From NCBI GenBank assembly GCA_002359315.1, contig DEMS01000023.1:1-64000 (forward strand): a stretch of 64,000 nt of DNA, given 5' to 3'. The notes under the pieces were generated by a model. The model saw only the letters and a list, made by a program, of their open reading frames with translations, was not told where the DNA came from and searched no databases. Positions 34,200 to 42,993 of the stretch are shown here, in pieces. The translations under genes were made by a program, and so were the position numbers. Source of the DNA: Bacteroidetes bacterium UBA2664. GTDB taxonomy: Bacteria > Bacteroidota > Rhodothermia > Balneolales > Balneolaceae. The stretch's first letter is position 1. Each line of letters opens with the position of its first letter.

Positions 34200-34569
34200 T
34201 AAAGTTCCCGGGTAATCGCTTCCCGATCTTTCGGGGGGAGGAAAGTCCGAACACCAACGAGAACCGTGCTTCCTAACGGGAAGATCTTACCGGAAACGGT
34301 GGGATAGAAAGTGCCACAGAAAACAGACCGCCTGTGATGCTTGCATCCGGGTAAGGGTGAAAAGGTGAGGTAAGAGCTCACCGTCGCGATCGGTGACGAT
34401 CGTGTGCATGGTAAACCTCACGGGGTGCAAGTTCATGCAGATTGTGCGCCCTCGTCGCTATACAATCGGGTAGAACGCATAGATTTCGTCAGTAATGGCG
34501 AAACCAGATAAATGATTACTATCCCTGCAGAAATGCCGGGAGACAGAATTCGGCTTATAGGGAACTTTA
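34200..34569 (+). ncRNA. rnpB: RNase P RNA (bacterial class A)
   Basis: The catalytic RNA that removes 5' leaders from tRNA precursors. P1 is visible: AAAGTTCCC (34201-34209) pairs with GGGAACTTT (34560-34568). The universal 5' core GAGGAAAGTCCGAACACC lies at about 34237-34254. The 3' core is ACAGAA followed by GGCTTAT at about 34544-34558. Intermediate conserved parts AGGGTGAAAAGGTGAGGTAAGAGCTCACCG and GGTAAACCTC are also present in the expected order. The length of about 370 is normal for class A. It is on the plus strand between the zinc-ribbon-like gene and a DUF4168 gene, with its own terminator. Confidence 0.96.
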
Positions 34570-34580
34570 TAAATTTAATG

Positions 34581-34610
34581 CTGTTTTTAGTTTACAGAAA
34601 GCAGTTTTTT
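34581..34610 (+). terminator. Terminator of rnpB
   Basis: CTGTTTTTAG (34581-34590), loop TTTA and CAGAAAGCAG (34595-34604) form a stem with two G-U pairs, followed by six T residues. It lies 12 bases after the RNase P RNA. Confidence 0.65.
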
Positions 34611-34716
34611 GTTATTGGTTCAATTAAATAGGATGTTTAATCCTGCAATAAAACAGAATATTTTACTCTTACAGGAGTTGACTATTTGTAAAACAAAAAA
34701 ATAGAATAAAAATTAG

Positions 34717-35232
34717 ATGAAATTATTTAAAAGTTTAGTTTTAGCAACCGCTGCAATTTTAATTAGCTCAACAGGCCTACTTGCCCAGATGCAGCAGCAA
34801 GCACCACAAATGCCTGATTTACCCACCTCATCCGAAGTGAGTGATGATGAGATTGCAAAATTGGTCGATACAATTTATGACCTGGAGCCCATTCAGATGG
34901 ATGCACAAGAGAAAATTCAAGAAGCATTAGAAGAGGAAAATATTACGATCGAAAGGTTTCAGCAGATGATGATGGCGATGCAAAATCCACAAATCGCAGA
35001 TGAAGTCGATATAACCGAAGAAGAGATGTCCAAGCTTCAAACGATTCAACCTGCTTTGGTCGAAATCCAAGGGAATGCAGATCGTGAAATGACTGAAAAA
35101 ATCGAAGAGAATGGATTTACAATGGAGCGGTATAGAAGTATCGTGATGGGTGCTCAGCAAGATCCTGAATTGATGGCCCGTATCGAAGCCCTTTTGGAAG
35201 AGGAAGGTTTGGGCGAAGAGGAAGAAGGATAA
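34717..35232 (+). CDS. Secreted DUF4168 protein
   Basis: A 171-residue exported protein. The signal peptide is MKLFKSLVLATAAILISSTGLLAQ. The mature part has two copies of a helical motif: DDEIAKLVDTIYDLEPIQMDAQEKIQEALEEENITIERFQQMMMAMQN and EEEMSKLQTIQPALVEIQGNADREMTEKIEENGFTMERYRSIVMGAQQ, the DUF4168 pattern. The C terminus is polyacidic. The function of DUF4168 is unknown; such proteins are periplasmic. It is monocistronic, with rnpB's terminator upstream and its own terminator downstream. Confidence 0.85.
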   Translation: MKLFKSLVLATAAILISSTGLLAQMQQQAPQMPDLPTSSEVSDDEIAKLVDTIYDLEPIQMDAQEKIQEALEEENITIERFQQMMMAMQNPQIADEVDITEEEMSKLQTIQPALVEIQGNADREMTEKIEENGFTMERYRSIVMGAQQDPELMARIEALLEEEGLGEEEEG

Positions 35233-35257
35233 TCTTTACGTAGGTGAGAATTTCAAC

Positions 35258-35290
35258 AGCTCCTGTCAGAAACGACAGGAGCTTTTTTTT
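35258..35290 (+). terminator. Strong intrinsic terminator after the DUF4168 gene
   Basis: AGCTCCTGTC (35258-35267) and GACAGGAGCT (35274-35283) form a perfect 10-base-pair stem with loop AGAAAC, followed by eight T residues. The position 25 bases after the stop is ideal. Confidence 0.92.
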
Positions 35291-35413
35291 GGTCCTTTAT
35301 TCGAATCAATTCTTCGGATGGATCGGAATGACAGCACCTGAATACCCCGCAGCATTGATTCATCTGTTCCCCATGGCAGGGGCTAATAGTGAAGGGCATC
35401 CCATCGGGATTTA

Positions 35414-35905
35414 TTAAAGGTTCACAGTATAGCTACCTTTTATTTTACGATCGAGCTCTCTTTTAACGTCTTTCTCTTTGATATCTTCCCTCTTGTCATA
35501 CATCTTTTTACCGCGTGCCAATCCGACCAAAAGTTTTGCATATCCCTTTTTGAAGTAGAGTTTCAAAGGCACTAATGTATATCCCTTTTGGCTGATATGT
35601 TTATCAATTTCCCGAATCTCCTTTTTTTTCAGGAGAAGTTTTCTATCACGGGTTTCATTATGATTGTGATAGGACCCGAATTCATAGACTTTGATATACA
35701 TATTTTTTAGCCACACCTCACCATTGTTAAGATAAGCGAACGCTTCATGGAGACTGGCTTTTCCAGCACGAATCGATTTTACTTCTGTTCCTTTTAAAGC
35801 TATACCGGCCTCATAAGTATCTTCAATATGATACTCATGTCTTGCCTTACGATTTTCAATCGTTGGTGACGAATTTTTATTTTTCTGTTCAGATTTTTTA
35901 GCCAA
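35414..35905 (-). CDS. smpB: SsrA-binding protein SmpB
   Basis: SmpB carries tmRNA to stalled ribosomes for trans-translation. The 163-residue length is typical. After a Lys/Asn-rich start come NRKARHEYHIEDTYEAGIALKGTEVKSIRAGKASLHEAFAYL, VYEFGSYHNHNETRDRKLLLKKKEI and the basic C-terminal tail GLARGKKMYDKREDIKEKDVKRELDRKIKG that inserts into the mRNA channel. No tmRNA gene is visible in this window. It is downstream of a small lipoprotein gene with a 15-base gap. Confidence 0.97.
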   Translation of the reverse strand: MAKKSEQKNKNSSPTIENRKARHEYHIEDTYEAGIALKGTEVKSIRAGKASLHEAFAYLNNGEVWLKNMYIKVYEFGSYHNHNETRDRKLLLKKKEIREIDKHISQKGYTLVPLKLYFKKGYAKLLVGLARGKKMYDKREDIKEKDVKRELDRKIKGSYTVNL

Positions 35906-35920
35906 AAGGTGTTTTATTAA

Positions 35921-36355
35921 TTATTCAAAACCGACTTCACGAAGTCCCTCAAGCACGTCCGGTTCCGGTTCTCTGCCCGGAATGGTATCATAAATAGCCA
36001 AAATCTGACTGATCTGCTCTCTGGCAACCGTATTATTAGGGTTCAGCTTTAAAACCTCAGTAAACTGTGAGAGAGCATTGTTCATGCGGGTTCTCATCTC
36101 CGTTTGATCGAAGGTATTCATACTATGGAGACCGTAATTGAGATGAGTTTTTTCAAGTAGAATCCGGATTTCAGGATCCTCTCTGTCCTCATCATCCAAA
36201 ATTTCCAAAGCTGTAGTATAGCGATTTTCTTCTATGAGCAGATCAATTTGTTCACTCAGTGTCAAATCTGGATCAATCGCTTCATCTTCTGTTGAACGAC
36301 AAGCGGATATCAATAATAAAACAGTAAAGAGCAGGAGTAAATTTTTATATGACAT
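35921..36355 (-). CDS. Small TPR-like lipoprotein
   Basis: A 144-residue protein with a lipoprotein signal ending LLLISAC (Cys19). The mature part is helical, with two TPR-like helix pairs (LSEQIDLLIEENRYTTALEILDDEDREDPEIRILLEKTHLNYGLHSM and MNNALSQFTEVLKLNPNNTVAREQISQILAIYDTIPG). No specific family is recognisable. It lies between the site-2 protease and smpB in a tight minus-strand run, so it may be an accessory of the membrane protease, but this is only positional. Confidence 0.8.
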   Translation of the reverse strand: MSYKNLLLLFTVLLLISACRSTEDEAIDPDLTLSEQIDLLIEENRYTTALEILDDEDREDPEIRILLEKTHLNYGLHSMNTFDQTEMRTRMNNALSQFTEVLKLNPNNTVAREQISQILAIYDTIPGREPEPDVLEGLREVGFE

Positions 36356-36376
36356 TTATAAAATTATCTAAGGGGT

Positions 36377-37576
36377 TTAATTTGCAAAATAGATTGGGTT
36401 TGGACTGATGCAAAGAATGAATACAGCCATACTGATCCAACCCATTCTTCGCCTGGCCGGTGATAATGGCTGTTCAATAAGTACAGGCGGATGTTCAATC
36501 TTAACAAAATAAGCGATAAAGAAACTCCAGAATACCCAAATTAATGATCCGGCCTGATTAAAACCTGAACTCATGAAAAGATAAATAAACGCCAATCCAA
36601 CCGACAATACCAATGTAGGAAGGATCCAATTCAATTCTCTGTGAAAAGCTTTGCCCAGCAGGAAAAAGACGATTAAAGTCCAAATCAGAAGGGAACTGTA
36701 CCCATACCCCGGCATCCACTCATTTATATTCATAGTTAAAAAAGGGATCATTTCAATGCCGGCCAACGTCAGAATACCGCCATAGATCAGTCGGGCCACT
36801 TTTTTATGTTTTTCATACCCGATCAGAGAATATAAAATATGTCCCCCATCGAGCTGACCCACCGGGGTGAGATTCAGTGCTGTAAAGAAAAGCCCAAGCC
36901 AGCCGGCAAATAGAAATGGATAGTGATACATTTCAAACATCGGCGGCACATTATCAAAAAATCCCGCTAAAAATGAATATAAAATCGTGTTTCCAAGTAA
37001 AATGTTCGATCCTTCAAATTCTGCCTGAGGAGGATTTTCAGGAAATTGTCCCGTTTCCTGAATATGTGTGATGACTTCGGCATGTCCGTCAAAATTTTCA
37101 ATAAATTCTGGTCCCGGCAGTGTAGAAAATCCGTATAGCAGAATGATCAATGATACGATAAACCCTGCAATGGGTCCTGAAATGCCGACATCAAAAAGTT
37201 TTTTGGTGTCCCGTATCTGTTCTTCAATCCGAATAACAGCTCCTAGTGTCCCGATACCAATTGGAACCGGTATGAAATAGGGAAGGGATACTTTTACTTT
37301 ATGATAGATCGCTGCAAAGTAGTGGCCAAATTCATGGGTTCCTAAAAATGCAAGAAGCAAACCGGCAAATAAGGCGCCTTCGGGCCACATTTCCCAGTAT
37401 GAATTTATATCCGCGGATTGACCCACCCACATTATTCCGGCAAATGTGACGCAGATAAACGTGGCCACAAATAACAATGTATGTTTAATCATTGCTCTGG
37501 CGGTAGGTCTGTTTAACCCGGTTGTTTCCTTAATGATAAATGGTTCAGAATGGTATTCTGATTTGGGTACTGACAC
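36377..37576 (-). CDS. Site-2 protease-family (M50) membrane zinc protease
   Basis: A 399-residue intramembrane metalloprotease of the EGY1/S2P type with about eight helices. The zinc motif HEFGHY is at residues 81-86. The second metal-binding motif GQLDGGHILYSLIG lies in the C-terminal half, with the family's SGPIAGF stretch in between. There is no PDZ domain, unlike RseP. Such proteases cleave membrane-spanning regulators such as anti-sigma factors. No sigma/anti-sigma pair is adjacent. Arginine deiminase is 38 bases upstream on the same strand and a small lipoprotein is downstream. Confidence 0.92.
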   Translation of the reverse strand: MSVPKSEYHSEPFIIKETTGLNRPTARAMIKHTLLFVATFICVTFAGIMWVGQSADINSYWEMWPEGALFAGLLLAFLGTHEFGHYFAAIYHKVKVSLPYFIPVPIGIGTLGAVIRIEEQIRDTKKLFDVGISGPIAGFIVSLIILLYGFSTLPGPEFIENFDGHAEVITHIQETGQFPENPPQAEFEGSNILLGNTILYSFLAGFFDNVPPMFEMYHYPFLFAGWLGLFFTALNLTPVGQLDGGHILYSLIGYEKHKKVARLIYGGILTLAGIEMIPFLTMNINEWMPGYGYSSLLIWTLIVFFLLGKAFHRELNWILPTLVLSVGLAFIYLFMSSGFNQAGSLIWVFWSFFIAYFVKIEHPPVLIEQPLSPARRRMGWISMAVFILCISPNPIYFAN

Positions 37577-37614
37577 AAGTCTCTTATTTAATTCTTTCTG
37601 TTATCATGATGAAG

Positions 37615-38838
37615 TTATGAACGCACACGCAGTACCGGCATTGTCATACATCTTGCCCCACCCCGGCCCCGGCATAGTTCATGGCCTTCAAAGCTGATTG
37701 CAATCTTCTCCGTGTTGTTACTCTTCAAGCCTTTATCTTTAAATTCTTCAACAAATTCATACTGGGTCATATGTTTGTATCCATGATCCATCATGGTTTC
37801 AAACGTCCTGGTATTCCGGCCATATCCGATTACGACCCCCGGGGCGAGTGCGAATAAGTTTGCACCGTCTGTCCACTGTTCCCTAAACTGACTGATTGGA
37901 TCTTCACCGCCACACTTCATGAATGTAAAGGGAGTATTTGTCAGTTCTTCTAAAGCAGTTTGAAGTGAAAAACACTGTCTGCTTTGCACAAATTCACCCC
38001 CTGAAAAAAGATCCACCACATTATGTGTTTTTTCCATGATTGCAGGCGGAAAAGCAACGCATTCATTTTTATCGGTAAAAGTAAAAATTGTATCTAAATG
38101 CATGGAAGACCGTTTTTTTGGTATATCAACTGCCAATACATGTTCCACTCCCTGTGCATGTAATTTTTCCGCGACATTCATCAGACCGCTAAAAGAGGTC
38201 CGTTCACTCATTCCGATCAATACGATTTTATCACTGGCAACCAATACATCACCGCCTTCAATCGACTGCTCTTTGCCTATTGTAATCACTTTATTTTTAA
38301 CGGATTCAAAAATGGGATGATGTTTCACGATGATTCGAATCAGTAAAAACTCTCTTGTCCGGGCCTCCTTAGCCGCCCGGGATAAAATAATACCATCTCC
38401 CACTACCGCTGCAAGATCACGGGTGAATAGAAGATTTGGAGCCGGATGTAAATTGTTGAAACCCTTAAGCGACCCTTCTACAGTATATTGAAGAAGCCTC
38501 TCCGGGTCAAGCTTTAAAAGCTCTTTTTCAACAGAACGTAAGTAGTCTTGCGAGAGCTCACTAATCATCATTTCTATAAATTCAGCCCTTACATCTTCAT
38601 TTTGGAAACACTCTAAAGCCAAATCCAGGATTTCCAGAATTTTACCGTCTGAAGGCATGGCGGCGCTAAAAACCTTAAGCATATCCAAATGTTCATCTCT
38701 GGCATCATTTTCAAAGATGATGTCATCAAAAAGCAGCTCCTCTTTTAGGACCGGATTAACCAATGAAACTTCTCTGCCCGGAGTATGAACAATAACTGCT
38801 TTCAGGAGATCTGTTTCAGAAGAAATATTGATTTTCAT
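37615..38838 (-). CDS. arcA: Arginine deiminase
   Basis: ArcA hydrolyses arginine to citrulline and ammonia. I chose the ATG at 38838, which gives MKINISSETDLLKAVIVHTPGREVSLVNP, the standard family start, and 407 residues; an earlier in-frame ATG adds an unrelated 29-residue extension. The active-site elements are LLFTRDLAAVVGD (FTRD), SIEGGDVLVAS (EGGD), MHLDTIFTF (His and Asp) and the nucleophile Cys397 in RGGARCMTMP. All are intact. No arcB-arcC-arcD follows, so this is not a standard energy-yielding ADI operon. The cell also makes arginine via argFGH in this window, so arginine levels are probably set by both. Confidence 0.95.
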   Translation of the reverse strand: MKINISSETDLLKAVIVHTPGREVSLVNPVLKEELLFDDIIFENDARDEHLDMLKVFSAAMPSDGKILEILDLALECFQNEDVRAEFIEMMISELSQDYLRSVEKELLKLDPERLLQYTVEGSLKGFNNLHPAPNLLFTRDLAAVVGDGIILSRAAKEARTREFLLIRIIVKHHPIFESVKNKVITIGKEQSIEGGDVLVASDKIVLIGMSERTSFSGLMNVAEKLHAQGVEHVLAVDIPKKRSSMHLDTIFTFTDKNECVAFPPAIMEKTHNVVDLFSGGEFVQSRQCFSLQTALEELTNTPFTFMKCGGEDPISQFREQWTDGANLFALAPGVVIGYGRNTRTFETMMDHGYKHMTQYEFVEEFKDKGLKSNNTEKIAISFEGHELCRGRGGARCMTMPVLRVRS

Positions 38839-39028
38839 AGTAAACCCATTGTTAAGTAAATGAGCGCTAAAGATACAATAATTAAAGATTCTTTTGATGA
38901 TAAATGATGGAGTCTTGTTGATCAATAAATGAGTTACCTAAGAAAATTGCCGCGTAATAATTAGACGATTCAGAAACCTGTCCGGATTTTACCCGTAAGA
39001 TTTGAATTAAGAGGCCGGCGAGGTGTTC

Positions 39029-39079
39029 AGTTCATTAGGTTCAATAACTATTGAACTTTATGAACTATCTGATTATATT
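39029..39079 (+). promoter_or_regulatory. Four-box symmetric operator overlapping the GbsR promoter
   Basis: GTTCA at 39030-39034 and 39039-39043 and TGAAC at 39052-39056 and 39061-39065 are arranged about one centre (39047/39048), giving a 38-base dyad (39029-39066). The inner palindrome is GTTCAATA-AC-TATTGAAC. TTGAAC (39051-39056) and TATATT (39074-39079) 17 bases apart form a -35/-10 pair. The +1 would fall at about the ATG (39085), implying a leaderless mRNA. The operator covers the -35, so bound regulator would repress. Confidence 0.7.
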
Positions 39080-39084
39080 CGGGT

Positions 39085-39582
39085 ATGGATAAGAGACAGC
39101 TGGACTATATTGAGGAAAACGGAATTTTTTTTGAAACATTAGGCATGACACGAATGGCTGGCAGAGTATTCGGATATCTGATCGTATCGGATAAAAAGGA
39201 AGCCTCTTTTGATGACATTCGCCTGGCACTGAAAGCAAGTAAAGGAAGTATCAGCGGAACAACTAAACAGCTGATTAATATAGGTTTTTTGCAGCCGGTT
39301 TCTCTGCCGGGTGACCGGAAGACCTATTTTCGGCTCAATAAAATAGAAGTAGGGAAAATTTTGGAAGCACGAATTCAAATGTTTGACAAATTTTCCGAAA
39401 TGATATCAAAAGGGGATAATTTGCGAAATTCCGAGGATGAACAAACTGAATGGCTGAAAGAGATCTCCACATTTTACGATTGGGTGGGGGATGAGATTAG
39501 GGAAATCATTAAAAAGTGGGAAAGAGAAAAGGAAAAAATCATAGATAACTATGAAAACAAAAGTAAAAAACAGAAAAGTTGA
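39085..39582 (+). CDS. GbsR/MarR-family transcriptional regulator
   Basis: A 165-residue winged-helix protein of the GbsR branch. The N terminus has the family pattern YIEENGIFFETLGMTRMAGRVFGYLIVSDKKEASFDDI. The recognition helix is in LKASKGSISGTTKQLINIGFLQPVSLPGDRKTYFRLN. The C-terminal third is a dimerising helix with a Lys/Glu-rich tail. It is preceded by an extended palindromic operator, so it probably represses itself and the genes downstream (LolA-like protein and ABC exporter). GbsR of Bacillus responds to choline; the ligand here is unknown. The ATG lies six bases after an apparent -10, suggesting leaderless translation. Confidence 0.92.
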   Translation: MDKRQLDYIEENGIFFETLGMTRMAGRVFGYLIVSDKKEASFDDIRLALKASKGSISGTTKQLINIGFLQPVSLPGDRKTYFRLNKIEVGKILEARIQMFDKFSEMISKGDNLRNSEDEQTEWLKEISTFYDWVGDEIREIIKKWEREKEKIIDNYENKSKKQKS

Positions 39583-39694
39583 AGCCGAAAACAGGCGTAC
39601 GGATATCAGGATATTTATTTCCAAAATGGACAAAAAAATAGAGGAGTTTATCAAATTTTTTGTTAGTCAAATCGAAGATACATATCAAAACTAA
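39551..39694 (+). CDS. Possible small 47-codon gene overlapping the GbsR gene end
   Basis: An open frame starts at ATG 39551, overlaps the last 32 bases of the GbsR gene in another frame, and ends at TAA 39694, 17 bases before the next ATG. The predicted peptide is basic at the start and helical at the end (KIEEFIKFFVSQIEDTYQN). No clear ribosome-binding site is seen and no family is recognised. It could be real because the operon otherwise has little waste, or chance. Confidence 0.25.
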   Translation: MKTKVKNRKVEAENRRTDIRIFISKMDKKIEEFIKFFVSQIEDTYQN

Positions 39695-39711
39695 ATTTTA
39701 ATCGGGCAGAT

Positions 39712-40488
39712 ATGATACGACAATCAGCAGTCTCACTCTCCATTGGGATCGTTTTATTCATCCTCCTGATGGGAAACTCAAATACAGTTCTATATGGACA
39801 AAATGCGGCTGAAATCATTGAAATAATGGATGAAAAAATGCGTGGAGATTCAAATTATGCAGAGATGACCATGACGATTGAGCGGCCGCGATATACACGG
39901 GATGTCAGTATGAGATCATGGTCATTGGGAAATGACTTTTCACTCATTGTCATTACGGCGCCGGCACGGGATCAGGGAACGGCTTTCTTAAAAAGAGATA
40001 GTGAGATATGGAATTATGTCCCAAATATCGATCGAACCATTAAAATGCCACCGTCTATGATGTCACAATCATGGATGGGTTCTGATTTTACAAATGATGA
40101 TTTGGTTCGGGAAAGTTCTACAGTTGAAGATTATGTACACAGAATAGTTGAATCAGATGCAGAGCTTGAGGGGAGGGAAGCGTGGATTATAGAATTAATT
40201 CCAAAACCGGAGACGCCTGTTGTCTGGGGAAAAGTATTGATATGGGTGGATAAAGAAGAGTTTATACAGCTTCGTGTCGAGAATTATGATCAGTCCGACG
40301 AGCTGGCCAACCACATTGAGTTTACAGATTTACGTGAATTTGATAATCGCATGATTGCCTCGAAGTTGATTTTGATTCCTGCCGACAAGCCGGATCAACG
40401 AACGATCATGACGTATGATGAACTGCAATTTGATATCGATATTGACGAATCTTTTTTTACGCAGCAAAACATGAGAAGAATAAGATAA
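39712..40488 (+). CDS. LolA-like outer-membrane lipoprotein-sorting protein
   Basis: A 258-residue exported protein of the COG2834 family, with the same half-barrel fold as LolA. The signal peptide (SLSIGIVLFILLMGNSNTVLYGQ) precedes the family core: MRGDSNYAEMTMTIERPRYTRDVSMRSWSLG, APARDQGTAFLKRDSEIWNYVPNIDRTIKMPPSMMSQSWMGSDFTNDDLVRES and GKVLIWVDKEEFIQLRVENYD. These proteins carry lipids or lipoproteins across the periplasm and are usually paired with an exporter. Here two FtsX-type permeases and an ATPase follow at once, so they probably form one lipid/lipoprotein export system controlled by the upstream GbsR protein. Confidence 0.92.
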   Translation: MIRQSAVSLSIGIVLFILLMGNSNTVLYGQNAAEIIEIMDEKMRGDSNYAEMTMTIERPRYTRDVSMRSWSLGNDFSLIVITAPARDQGTAFLKRDSEIWNYVPNIDRTIKMPPSMMSQSWMGSDFTNDDLVRESSTVEDYVHRIVESDAELEGREAWIIELIPKPETPVVWGKVLIWVDKEEFIQLRVENYDQSDELANHIEFTDLREFDNRMIASKLILIPADKPDQRTIMTYDELQFDIDIDESFFTQQNMRRIR

Positions 40489-40513
40489 TTTGATGACCAA
40501 CTAATCCACAAAA

Positions 40514-41734
40514 ATGTACCTTAAGCTAGCTTGGCGGAATATCTGGCGAAACAAAAGGCGGACACTAATTACTGTCAGCTCAATCATGTTTGCCGTTGTC
40601 TGTGCTCTCTTCATCGAGTCGCTTGAGAGAGGCGGCCACAACCAAATGATCAATAATATGACCAATTTTCACACCGGCCATATTCAGATACAGGACGAGC
40701 GGTATGAAGAGGAGCCATCACTGGATAATTCAATTGAATATGACAGCTCATTCAGTGAGCGTATCCTGGAGATAGACGATAGAATTTATAATGTAGTCCC
40801 GAGAATTGAATCGTTTATGCTGGCAGCAGGCGAAGAACAGAGCCGCCCTGCGATGGTATTGGGTATAGATCCGGAAGCAGAGAATCGATTAAATGAGCTG
40901 AAAAATCGAATCGTTGCCGGCCGCTTTTTTGAGCCCGGGGATGGTTCGGTAGTTATGGGTGAGGGCTTGGCATCAAGGCTGAATGTTGCTGTCGGTGATT
41001 CATTGGTTCTTCTTGGGCAGGGGCGTTTTGGTATGACTGCTTCAGGGATATATGAAATCAGCGGCCTGTTTCGTCATCCTTTGAGAGAATTTAACAATCA
41101 AATCGTATACCTATCCATTCCCGACGCACAATGGCTTTTCTCAATGGAGGGGATGATTACGAATATTCTAATCACACCGGATCAACTAAAGTACAACGAT
41201 CCCATTGCGGAGAATTTAGAGCGGGCCCTCAGTGATGAAAATCTAAATATACTTACCTGGAATGAGATGATTCCGGAACTCATCGATGCGATAGAGTTTG
41301 ACCGAATGTCGACGCGAGTATTTATGGGAATACTGTATGTTGTCATCGGGTTTGGAATTTTCGGGACCATCCTGATGATGACCCTGGAGAGATTACGTGA
41401 GTTTGGAATCCTTTTATCCGTTGGAATGTACAGATGGAAATTGGCGGTCATCGTTTTTATTGAGACCTTTTTTATCAGTATTCTGGGCATCATTTCAGGA
41501 TTTGCCCTGGGATTAGTGGTCTTGAGCTACTTCTATTTCAACCCAATACAGCTAACCGGAGATATGCTTGAAATGCTCGAGGAGATGGGATTTGAACCCA
41601 CTTTGCCAATGGCAATTGCCCCGGATATTTTTATGTGGCAAGGGAGTGTCATTTTTGTGATGTCAATTATTATCTGCCTGTATCCTACCGTAAAAATAGC
41701 AACAATGGACATTTTAGAAGCCTCGAGGTCATAA
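40514..41734 (+). CDS. ABC transporter permease (FtsX/LolCE/MacB type), first subunit
   Basis: A 406-residue permease with the LolC/E topology: an N-terminal helix directly after LAWRNIWRNKRRTLITVSSIMFAVVCALFIESLERG, a large periplasmic domain (about residues 45-265), then three helices with the FtsX motif (TILMMTLERLREFGILLSVGM). It has no ATPase domain. It partners with the second permease, whose gene starts within ten bases, and with the ATPase two genes on. The system likely hands lipid or lipoprotein to the LolA-like protein upstream. Confidence 0.92.
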   Translation: MYLKLAWRNIWRNKRRTLITVSSIMFAVVCALFIESLERGGHNQMINNMTNFHTGHIQIQDERYEEEPSLDNSIEYDSSFSERILEIDDRIYNVVPRIESFMLAAGEEQSRPAMVLGIDPEAENRLNELKNRIVAGRFFEPGDGSVVMGEGLASRLNVAVGDSLVLLGQGRFGMTASGIYEISGLFRHPLREFNNQIVYLSIPDAQWLFSMEGMITNILITPDQLKYNDPIAENLERALSDENLNILTWNEMIPELIDAIEFDRMSTRVFMGILYVVIGFGIFGTILMMTLERLREFGILLSVGMYRWKLAVIVFIETFFISILGIISGFALGLVVLSYFYFNPIQLTGDMLEMLEEMGFEPTLPMAIAPDIFMWQGSVIFVMSIIICLYPTVKIATMDILEASRS

Positions 41735-41741
41735 ATTGAAA

Positions 41742-42956
41742 ATGTTATTGAACATATCCTGGAGAAATGTTTGGCGTCACCCAGCCAGAAGCGGAGTATT
41801 ATTGTGCGCAATCATTGCCGGATTGTGGGCGGGGATCGTCGTATCCGCCTGGACAAATGGGTTAATTGATCAAAGAATTAAGCGTGTTATCGAGGAGGAA
41901 CTGACACATTTACAAATTCATCATCCCGATTATCTTGTTGAACGTGAACCGACCATGGTTGTGGATCAGACTGAGGCAATCGGCAACCTGCTCTCATCCG
42001 ATGAAAGAGTTACCGGTTATACATTTCGCACAAAATCGGATGGAATCATTCAATCACCACTCACTTCTTCAGGTGTTCAGATTATCGGTGTAGATCCTGA
42101 TCGAGAAAGAGAAGTCACTACTTTTCATGAAAATTTGATAAGTGGTGAATATCTGGATGCAGATGTGAGAAATCCGGTAATCCTGGGAAGAGCATTGCTG
42201 GAAAAATTAAACGTAGAAGTAGGAAACAGGGTTGTTCTCTCTTTTCAGGATATAGACAATAATTTTACCTCCGGCTCATTCAATATTGTTGGAATGTATT
42301 ATACGGGTCAGCCGGCTTTGGATGAGTTCAAAATTTATGTCAGAGCTGCCGACCTTTCTGGACTGATGTCACCGGAGCAGATATATCATGAAATAGCTGT
42401 GATGTTAGAGGATGTTGCTGAAAGCCCGGGTTTAGCTGCTGAATTGAATCAACAATTCAGCCATATCAAAGCCGAAACCTGGACAGAACTGTCACCGGAG
42501 TTACGATATATGACGGATGCTGGCAGTTCGTCCTCATTTTATGTGATGGTTGTCATCATGTTTGCCCTGGCTTTTGGAATCCTCAACACGATGCTGATGT
42601 CAATTTTTGAGAGAATGAGGGAGTTGGGCATGCTGATGGCAATCGGAATGGGTAGATCCAAAGTATTTATAATGATCATGACAGAGTCCGTAATGCTGAC
42701 CATTACCGGGGCCGTTTTGGGAATGTTGCTTGCATATGGTACGGTAGAGATTTTCAGTGAAACCGGCTTTGACCTGACATCTGTAGGTGGAGATAGCATG
42801 AGAGAGTTTGGTTTTGATGCGATCGTATATCCAAAAATTGCAGGAGAAGAGTATATCATGATTGCCATATTGGTTATTGCGACTGCACTGCTTGCCGCAA
42901 TATATCCGGCAATTAAAGCACTACGGTTAAATCCCGGAGAAGTTGTCAGAGAGTGA
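41742..42956 (+). CDS. ABC transporter permease (FtsX/LolCE/MacB type), second subunit
   Basis: About 404 residues, homologous in layout to the preceding permease: NISWRNVWRHPARSGVLLCAIIAGLWAGIVVSAW at the start, a periplasmic domain, and AFGILNTMLMSIFERMRELGMLMAIGMGRSKVF in the C-terminal FtsX region. I prefer the ATG at 41742; an in-frame TTG six bases earlier is also possible. The two permeases are paralogues rather than identical, so the exporter is probably a heterodimer like LolCE. It ends 37 bases before the preferred ATPase start. Confidence 0.92.
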   Translation: MLLNISWRNVWRHPARSGVLLCAIIAGLWAGIVVSAWTNGLIDQRIKRVIEEELTHLQIHHPDYLVEREPTMVVDQTEAIGNLLSSDERVTGYTFRTKSDGIIQSPLTSSGVQIIGVDPDREREVTTFHENLISGEYLDADVRNPVILGRALLEKLNVEVGNRVVLSFQDIDNNFTSGSFNIVGMYYTGQPALDEFKIYVRAADLSGLMSPEQIYHEIAVMLEDVAESPGLAAELNQQFSHIKAETWTELSPELRYMTDAGSSSSFYVMVVIMFALAFGILNTMLMSIFERMRELGMLMAIGMGRSKVFIMIMTESVMLTITGAVLGMLLAYGTVEIFSETGFDLTSVGGDSMREFGFDAIVYPKIAGEEYIMIAILVIATALLAAIYPAIKALRLNPGEVVRE

Positions 42957-42993
42957 TGTTATCGACTATGAAATAGAAAATAATGAGGCTAAA

